Part shown: positions 48,133-53,634 of the stretch, in pieces | Position numbering within the stretch: position 1 is the stretch's first letter | How the letters are laid out: the number at the start of each line of letters is the position of its first letter | Origin: an uncultured Clostridia bacterium | GTDB lineage: Bacteria > Bacillota > Clostridia > Christensenellales > Borkfalkiaceae | DNA length: 53,634 nt | Direction of reading: 5' to 3' | Assembly (NCBI GenBank): GCA_947630035.1 | Contig: CANRFW010000002.1 | Coordinates: 1 to 53,634 of the forward strand | Position numbers and translations under genes: made by a program | Notes under the pieces: model-generated | Told to the model about the DNA's origin: nothing | Database searches by the model: none | Seen by the model: the letters and a program-made list of their open reading frames with translations, nothing else

Positions 48133-50871
48133 ATGAAAAAGATCGGAATGGTCGGCGTAGCCCTTGCAGCCGTGATGGCGGCGGGAACGCTCGCCGCGTG
48201 CGGCGGCCCCAAGGGGAGCTACGACATGGAGAAGGATCCCTTCGTGATGGGCATCCAGACGCCGGACGGCGTGTTCAACCCCTTCTTTTCCACCTCGGTG
48301 TACGACTCCAATATCATCAGTTGGACGCAGATCGGCATGCTCAATACCGATAAAAACGGCAATATCGTATGCGGCGACAACGAGATGTGCGCGGTGAAGA
48401 ATTACGCCACCAAGTACGACATGAACGAGGCGCATGACGACCCGAACGATGCGGAGCATGTGGGCGTCACCACCTATCAGTTCGCCATCAAGAACGGGAT
48501 CAAGTTCTCGGACGGGACCGACCTCACCATAAAGGACGTCCTCTTCAACCTGTACGTCTACCTCGATATCAACTACACGGGTTCCTCCACTATTTACTCT
48601 ACCAAGATCGAGGGGTTGGAGCAGTACCGCATGAACGATCCCGGCGCCCTTACGACGGCGGGGGCTTCCGAGCAGTTCGAGGAGCGGTTCCTCAATGCGG
48701 CGGAGACCCGTATCCTCCACTTGCAGGACTATGTGCGGGACTACTATAAGAGCATCAACAATGCGGACAGGGCGCACCCCGATACCTACGAATCGTATTG
48801 GGCGGAGCATGCCGCGGACGCACAGCAGGCCAAAGCGGACTTCGGGGTCGTCAAATCGAAGTTCCGGGACGAACTCAACAGCGACTGGAACAACGTCGTC
48901 GCGGGCATGGAGAACTACAGGAAGCAGCAGTTCACGGAGGCGTGGCAGGTCTTCCTTTGGCAGGACGGCGGCGATGACTTTTGGAAGAAGAAGGCCGGCG
49001 GCACGACCCCCGAAAAGGACGCAGACGGCAACTATATCTTCGACCCGACGTGCCAGGCCGTCTCGGATCGTACCGAAGAACTCGAAGAATACCTCGGCGA
49101 GAACGAGGGGGACAAGGATGAACTCACCAAACAGTGGGCGATCGAGACGGTGTTCAACGGCTACTTCCCCGTTCCGTTGCGCGACGATCCCGACAATGTC
49201 CAAAATCAAATCGCCGAAGTAGATCCCAGCAAACTCAGCCGCGTCGTGAACTTCTCCGCCTCCGCCGAGACCATCCGCACGCAGTTCGCGAACGAGGAGA
49301 AAGAGGCGTATTTCGATAAGCAGGGCGAGCGCTTGGTCAAGACGATCAGCGGCATCACCACCTTCAAGGCCGATAAGATCGTGGGGGACAGCGGCGAAAT
49401 TGCCCTCGGCGAGACGTGCGATATCCTCCAGATCAAGATCCGCGGCGTCGATCCCAAGGCCATCTACAACTTCTCCTTCCTCGTCGCCCCCCTCAACTAC
49501 TACTCGGGCACATTGGACGGGAAGGACTATATCGCCGATTTCAACGGCGACGTGGCGAGCAACCCCGCGACCGCGGGCACGGTTGACGATGTGTGCTTCG
49601 GCCTCAAGCCCGCCAGCACCGAATTCATGGAGAAGGTCGTCAACGCGCCCGAAAAGATAGGGCTTCCCAAGGGGGCAGGTCCCTATAAGGCGTCCAAAAA
49701 CGGCGGCGGCGACGCGGCAAACGACGGGCAGTTCTTCAGCAACAACCACGTCTACTACGAACGCAACACCTATTTCCACACCGTCGGCAAGGGACTGAAC
49801 GATGCCAAGATCAGGTACATGCAGTACTCCGTCGTGCCCGCCGACCAGTATATCACCAACTTACAGGCGCAGGAGATCGACTTCGCCGACCCGAGCGCTT
49901 CGAAGGAGAATAAGGACCGCGTCGACGGTCTCAAGAACAAGGGCATTTCGTCCGAGACGATCGACACGGCGGGCTACGGCTATATCGGCCTCAACCCCCG
50001 CTATGTGCCCAATATCAATATCCGCCGCGCCATTATCAAGGCGCTCAACCCGACGGTCATCTTCAACAACTATTATCCCAACAACCTCGCATCGCGCATC
50101 TACCGCTCCATGTCCAAGGCGAACTGGGCGTATCCCGAGGGCGCTACGGAGTATGCGGCGAAGCGCGGCGTTACGTCGGGCGTAGAGGGAGGATGGAACG
50201 GCAGCTACAGCTACGACCCCACGGGCGAGACCATAGAGGCGATCGTGAGGGCGGAGGGCTATACCAAGGGGAGCGACGGCGTCTATCAGAAGAACCTCAA
50301 GGGCTTCGGCATCGATAAGCTCGACTACACCTTCACCATTGCGGGTTCGAGTACCGATCACCCCGCCTACACCATGCTCCTCCGCGCGCGGGATCTTCTC
50401 AACGCCCACGGGTTCAACGTGAAGGTCACCACCTCGCAGACGGCCCTCTCCGACCTCACCACCGGGAAGCTCGCGGTGTGGGCGGCGGCGTGGACCTCGA
50501 CGGTAGACCCCGATATGTATCAGGTCTACCACAAGGATTCCAAGGCGACGAGCGTCAATAACTGGGGCTATCCGCAGATCAAGCAGAACCCTCAGGGGCT
50601 TTACAACGTCGAGCAAGGGATCGTTGCCGAACTCAGCGAGTTTATCGAAGACGGCCGTGCGACGGACAATCAGGACGAGCGCAAAGCGATCTATGCGAGC
50701 GCGCTCGACCTCGTGATGGAGCTTGCGGTGGAGTTCCCCACCTATCAGCGTGTCGACCTCTTCGCCTTCAATTCGAACAAGCTCAAGCGCAGCACGATGC
50801 CCGCCAAGGCGGACCTCGGCCCCTATAACAGCTTGCTCGCCCGCATCTGGGAGATCGAATACAACGGCTAA
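48133..50871 (+). CDS. ABC transporter substrate-binding lipoprotein (peptide/OppA type), enlarged
   Basis: A 912-aa solute-binding lipoprotein of family 5, lipobox TLAAC. Family features include FVMGIQTPDGVFNPFF at the mature N-terminus, IKFSDGTDLTIKDVLFN, VNAPEKIGLPKGAGPYK and YIGLNPRY. Usual members have about 550 aa; the extra length lies mainly between about residues 150 and 400, a charged, aromatic insert (FRDELNSDWNNVVAGMENY). It would capture peptides for the permeases that follow 30 bp later. AAGGAG precedes the ATG. Confidence 0.92.
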   Translation: MKKIGMVGVALAAVMAAGTLAACGGPKGSYDMEKDPFVMGIQTPDGVFNPFFSTSVYDSNIISWTQIGMLNTDKNGNIVCGDNEMCAVKNYATKYDMNEAHDDPNDAEHVGVTTYQFAIKNGIKFSDGTDLTIKDVLFNLYVYLDINYTGSSTIYSTKIEGLEQYRMNDPGALTTAGASEQFEERFLNAAETRILHLQDYVRDYYKSINNADRAHPDTYESYWAEHAADAQQAKADFGVVKSKFRDELNSDWNNVVAGMENYRKQQFTEAWQVFLWQDGGDDFWKKKAGGTTPEKDADGNYIFDPTCQAVSDRTEELEEYLGENEGDKDELTKQWAIETVFNGYFPVPLRDDPDNVQNQIAEVDPSKLSRVVNFSASAETIRTQFANEEKEAYFDKQGERLVKTISGITTFKADKIVGDSGEIALGETCDILQIKIRGVDPKAIYNFSFLVAPLNYYSGTLDGKDYIADFNGDVASNPATAGTVDDVCFGLKPASTEFMEKVVNAPEKIGLPKGAGPYKASKNGGGDAANDGQFFSNNHVYYERNTYFHTVGKGLNDAKIRYMQYSVVPADQYITNLQAQEIDFADPSASKENKDRVDGLKNKGISSETIDTAGYGYIGLNPRYVPNINIRRAIIKALNPTVIFNNYYPNNLASRIYRSMSKANWAYPEGATEYAAKRGVTSGVEGGWNGSYSYDPTGETIEAIVRAEGYTKGSDGVYQKNLKGFGIDKLDYTFTIAGSSTDHPAYTMLLRARDLLNAHGFNVKVTTSQTALSDLTTGKLAVWAAAWTSTVDPDMYQVYHKDSKATSVNNWGYPQIKQNPQGLYNVEQGIVAELSEFIEDGRATDNQDERKAIYASALDLVMELAVEFPTYQRVDLFAFNSNKLKRSTMPAKADLGPYNSLLARIWEIEYNG

Positions 50872-50901
50872 CCGCACCCTTTCGGCAAAACGGGAGAAGG
50901 A

Positions 50902-52341
50902 ATGGATACATTCAAGTACATTGTAAAGAGGCTCCTCCTCGCGGTGGTGATCCTGCTCGGCGTCTCCGTCATCATCTACGTGATCGCGCGGCTCATGCCC
51001 GTCGATTACTTCGATCAGCAGTACGCGAGCGCCCTCTCGCAGGGCACCATGAAGAGGGCGGACCTCGACCATATCAAGGACCTCTACGGCCTCAACATGC
51101 CCGATGCCTACCTCGATGCGCGCATCGGGGAGAGCGAGGGCGGCGAGAGCCATGAGTTCGCGGGCAAGCGTTTCCGCAGGAACGTCCACGATGCCGATTA
51201 CAAAAATCTCGTGGATACGGCGGCGGCGCGCGCGGAGTGGTATGCGGAGGACGTCTTCACCTACGGCAAATACCGCATAGGGTTCTCGCACGAGGGGGAT
51301 AAGGAGCAATCCGTTTACGGCTCGTGGATCCTCGAGCGCGTCGTCTCCTACGGCGACAGCACGGAGGAAAACGGCGAGGAGGGGGGCGATCTCGGCTATT
51401 CGGGTACGCGCACCGAAAGGGTGGACGCGGGCACCTTCACCGTGAACGGCGATTACTCCGTCACCCTCGTCAGCGACAACGGCGGGACCTATACCCTCTC
51501 GATGCGCTACTCCGTCGCGGGGTTCTGGGATAAGACGGGCGCCATCATCGGCGGCTACTTCCGCTGGATCGGCAACCTCATCAAGGGGGACCTCGGCACC
51601 TCGTTCAAGTATAAAAAGCCCGTGGCGGACGTCATCCTCCAAAATATGGGCATCTCCTTCGGGATCTCCCTCGTGGCGACCCTCCTCGAGTTCCTCATCG
51701 CGATCCCTCTCGGCATCAAGGCGGCGACCAACCAATACGGGTTCATCGACTACACCGTAACGGTGCTTACGATGATCGGCATTTCCCTTCCCACCTTCTT
51801 CCTCGGGGCGATCGTCATCCGCGTCTTCTCGACGGGCGGCGGGCTGATCCCCATCTTCCCGCCCTCGGGGCTTACGGGGAGCATGTCCTTCGGGGCGAAT
51901 TGGCTCGTGCAGTTCGCCGATATCCTCTGGCACATGGTCTTGCCCATGTTCGTCCTCGTCATCCTCTCCGTCGGTTCCCTCATGCGCTACACGCGTACGA
52001 ACACCCTCGAGGTCCTCAATGCGGACTATATCCGCACGGCCCGCGCAAAGGGGCTTTCGGAACGTGCCGTCATCTACAAGCACGCCTTCCGCAACACGAT
52101 GATCCCCCTCGTCACCCTCATGGCGGGAATTCTCCCTTCCCTCTTCGGCGGGGCGATGATCACCGAGCAGGTGTTCGGCATTCCCGGCATCGGCAAACTT
52201 GCCTACGATGCGCTCATCGTGGCGGATATCCCCTTCATCATGGGGTATAACATGTTCCTTGCCATCATGACGGTCATCGGTACCCTCTTAAGCGACCTCA
52301 TGTACGCGGTCGTCGACCCGCGCGTCAAACTCACGAAGTAA
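50902..52341 (+). CDS. Oligopeptide ABC transporter permease (OppB type) with large loop
   Basis: A 479-aa permease. Helix 1 (LLLAVVILLGVSVIIYVIARL) is followed by about 190 residues outside the membrane that include an inserted beta-rich acidic module (about 70-195, SWILERVVSYGDS...VDAGTFTVNGDYSVTL). A standard core then starts at GGYFRWIGNLIKGDLGTSFKYKKPV and carries the EAA loop NADYIRTARAKGLSE and the VFGIPGIGKL motif. Normal OppB is about 310 aa. The insert should face the binding protein, which is itself enlarged. Confidence 0.93.
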   Translation: MDTFKYIVKRLLLAVVILLGVSVIIYVIARLMPVDYFDQQYASALSQGTMKRADLDHIKDLYGLNMPDAYLDARIGESEGGESHEFAGKRFRRNVHDADYKNLVDTAAARAEWYAEDVFTYGKYRIGFSHEGDKEQSVYGSWILERVVSYGDSTEENGEEGGDLGYSGTRTERVDAGTFTVNGDYSVTLVSDNGGTYTLSMRYSVAGFWDKTGAIIGGYFRWIGNLIKGDLGTSFKYKKPVADVILQNMGISFGISLVATLLEFLIAIPLGIKAATNQYGFIDYTVTVLTMIGISLPTFFLGAIVIRVFSTGGGLIPIFPPSGLTGSMSFGANWLVQFADILWHMVLPMFVLVILSVGSLMRYTRTNTLEVLNADYIRTARAKGLSERAVIYKHAFRNTMIPLVTLMAGILPSLFGGAMITEQVFGIPGIGKLAYDALIVADIPFIMGYNMFLAIMTVIGTLLSDLMYAVVDPRVKLTK

Positions 52342-52354
52342 GGAGGAAAGAGAT

Positions 52355-53449
52355 ATGGAAGAAGAAAAGAAACCTCTTGCCTCCCCCGCTCCTGAGGAGA
52401 CGGCGCCCGGGGTGCCCGAAGAAATCGAAGAGACCGCCGAGCCTCTCATGGAGGATGAAGTGGAGGAAGTCTCCGCCCGCACCCTCTCGCCCGCGCGGCT
52501 CGTCCTCAAGCGGTTCTTCCGCTCCAAGCTCTCCATGGTGGGGCTTGTCATCCTCATCGTCCTCTTGGTGTTCTCGTTTTTGGGACCCGTGTTCCAATTT
52601 CTGCCCTTTGTGTACGGCGAACAGGACACGGCGGACCAAGTGCGCGTCGAGGCTGCGACCCCCTTCACCGTGACGGGGGAGGACGGCGAGGAACACACCC
52701 TCTACGTTGTCACCTACTCCGACCCCGATAACTACCTCGCGCCCTCCGCCACCCATCTTCTCGGCACGGACGACAAGGGGTTCGACGTCTTCTCCCGCCT
52801 CATGTACGGCGGAAGGGTGTCTCTTACGATCGGGCTTGTCGTCGTCGTCCTCGAGACCCTTCTCGGCGTCCTCTTCGGCGGACTTGCGGGGTACTTCGGC
52901 AAGTGGGTGGATAACCTCATCATGCGCATCGTGGATATCCTGCAATGTGTGCCGCAGATCCCCATCCTCATGATCATGGGCGTCGTCCTGCAAAACCGCG
53001 GGGTAGACGGCTATCCCCGCCTCATCATCATGCTCGCCTTCCTCACCCTCCTCGGGTGGGCGGGAACGGCGCGCATCGTGCGCGGGCAAATTCTGTCCCT
53101 CCGCGAGCAGGAGTTCATGATAAGCGCGGAGGCGAGCGGGCTTCCCGTGTGGCGGAAGATCTTCAAACACCTCATTCCGAACGTCATGCCCCAGCTCATC
53201 GTCTCGATGACCCTCGGGCTTGGTTCCATCATTCTCATGGAGGCAACTCTCGGCTACCTCGGCATAGGGCTTGCTTCCGAATACGCGACATGGGGGAACA
53301 TGATCAACGCGGCGGCGAACAATACCGTCCTCATGAATTACCCCGCACTGTGGATCGCACCCGGCATCTGTATCGTGCTTGCGGTCCTCGCATTCAACTT
53401 TGTAGGGGACGGACTGCGGGATGCGTTCGACCCGAAGGCAAGGAGGTAA
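52355..53449 (+). CDS. Oligopeptide ABC transporter permease (OppC type)
   Basis: A 364-aa permease with a Glu-rich cytoplasmic N-terminus (about 45 aa), helix 1, a short extra external loop (TVTGEDGEEHTLYVV) and then the canonical HLLGTDDKGFDVFSRLMYGG, the EAA loop REQEFMISAEASGLPVWRK and LGYLGIG...WGNMI. It forms the heterodimeric channel with the preceding permease. The stop codon lies within the AGGAGGTAAGG ribosome binding site of the next gene. Confidence 0.94.
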   Translation: MEEEKKPLASPAPEETAPGVPEEIEETAEPLMEDEVEEVSARTLSPARLVLKRFFRSKLSMVGLVILIVLLVFSFLGPVFQFLPFVYGEQDTADQVRVEAATPFTVTGEDGEEHTLYVVTYSDPDNYLAPSATHLLGTDDKGFDVFSRLMYGGRVSLTIGLVVVVLETLLGVLFGGLAGYFGKWVDNLIMRIVDILQCVPQIPILMIMGVVLQNRGVDGYPRLIIMLAFLTLLGWAGTARIVRGQILSLREQEFMISAEASGLPVWRKIFKHLIPNVMPQLIVSMTLGLGSIILMEATLGYLGIGLASEYATWGNMINAAANNTVLMNYPALWIAPGICIVLAVLAFNFVGDGLRDAFDPKARR

Positions 53450-53453
53450 GGGA

Positions 53454-53634
53454 ATGGCGGAAGAAAGGCCCGTCCCCTCCGAAGCGGAGAAGAAGCACTA
53501 TATTGGGGCGAAGGAATCGCGGAGAATTGCGCGGGACAACCGCAACACGGTGAAGGCGCTGCAGAAGAAGCGCGCCTCGTATAAGCGCGAGGATTACGTG
53601 ACGGAGATGAAGGACCCCGCGAATATCGTGGAGT
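53454..53634 (+). CDS. Start of probable ABC transporter ATP-binding protein (partial)
   Basis: The window ends after 60 codons. The visible part is a charged N-terminal extension (MAEERPVPSEAEKKHYIGA..., many Lys/Arg/Glu) that ends in EMKDPANIVE, which would fit the beginning of an OppD-type ATPase domain. No Walker motif is inside the window, so the call rests on operon position and this short stretch. A strong AGGAGG site lies 5 bp before the ATG. Confidence 0.6.
   Translation, partial: MAEERPVPSEAEKKHYIGAKESRRIARDNRNTVKALQKKRASYKREDYVTEMKDPANIVE

Noticed and set aside
49861-52083. 740-aa minus-strand ORF
   Set aside because: Runs across the end of the binding-protein gene and the OppB gene on the opposite strand, with no signal, motif or ribosome binding site.

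Overview
The window is GC-rich and gene-dense. It starts with the end of an rRNA operon (5S rRNA) and stops inside an oligopeptide ABC-transporter operon. The organism looks like a Gram-positive, anaerobic gut-type bacterium of the Bacillota, class Clostridia. Supporting signs are the yaaO-holB-ricT-(fdx)-trmN6-rsmI gene order, spmAB, TatD with its linked radical-SAM protein, EFR1-type ferredoxin/flavodoxin proteins, strong GGAGG ribosome binding sites, and at least seven LAAC-type lipoproteins with no outer-membrane genes. A Christensenellales/Borkfalkia-like lineage would fit, but I infer this from style and cannot prove it without a search.

Layout. 0-2.9 kb: 5S rRNA with two terminator hairpins, a thioredoxin-like protein, an unknown protein, a MarR regulator with a clear self-operator, and three small ORFs, one probably leaderless (DUF4250). 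4.1-10.0 kb: one long unit greA-lysS-(membrane protein)-yaaO-holB-ricT behind a near-consensus promoter. 10.1-11.8 kb: a two-cluster ferredoxin, trmN6 and rsmI. 12.4-13.4 kb: spmA-spmB on the minus strand. 14.3-16.0 kb: a lower-GC pair on the minus strand, a BspA-type leucine-rich-repeat lipoprotein broken by a one-base frameshift and a zinc-ribbon protein. 16.2-20.5 kb: metG-tatD-radical SAM, then rsmA. 20.7-25.8 kb: an NlpC/P60 lipoprotein, an alpha/beta hydrolase, and a minus-strand redox operon (SDR dehydrogenase, EFR1 protein, Fe-S flavoprotein).

26.9-36.4 kb is the most unusual part. It has a 1083-aa surface lipoprotein with a thioredoxin (CAPC) domain, then two small lipoproteins that look like a split, thioredoxin-less version of it. 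On the opposite strand lie a membrane polyferredoxin fused to an extracytoplasmic thioredoxin (WCGPC) and a five-helix membrane partner ending in CTECIGLG. Together these could carry electrons from cytoplasmic Fe-S clusters to thiols outside the membrane (inference). A cysteine desulfidase-family gene follows divergently. 38.7-53.6 kb: a 2686-aa membrane-anchored subtilase/BspA-LRR/Ig fusion, a lipoprotein with Listeria-Bacteroides-type repeats, and an Opp-like transporter (912-aa binding protein, two permeases, start of a probable ATPase) whose extracytoplasmic parts are enlarged.

Nearly every large spacer is filled with interspersed palindromic repeats in at least five families that share one architecture: a GTCA/CTCA-type end, a matching inverted end, and variable GC-rich inner stems. 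Short tandem arrays of 21, 22, 28, 33 and 36 bp occur among them. No tRNA gene, CRISPR array, transposase, prophage or classical defence gene was recognised.
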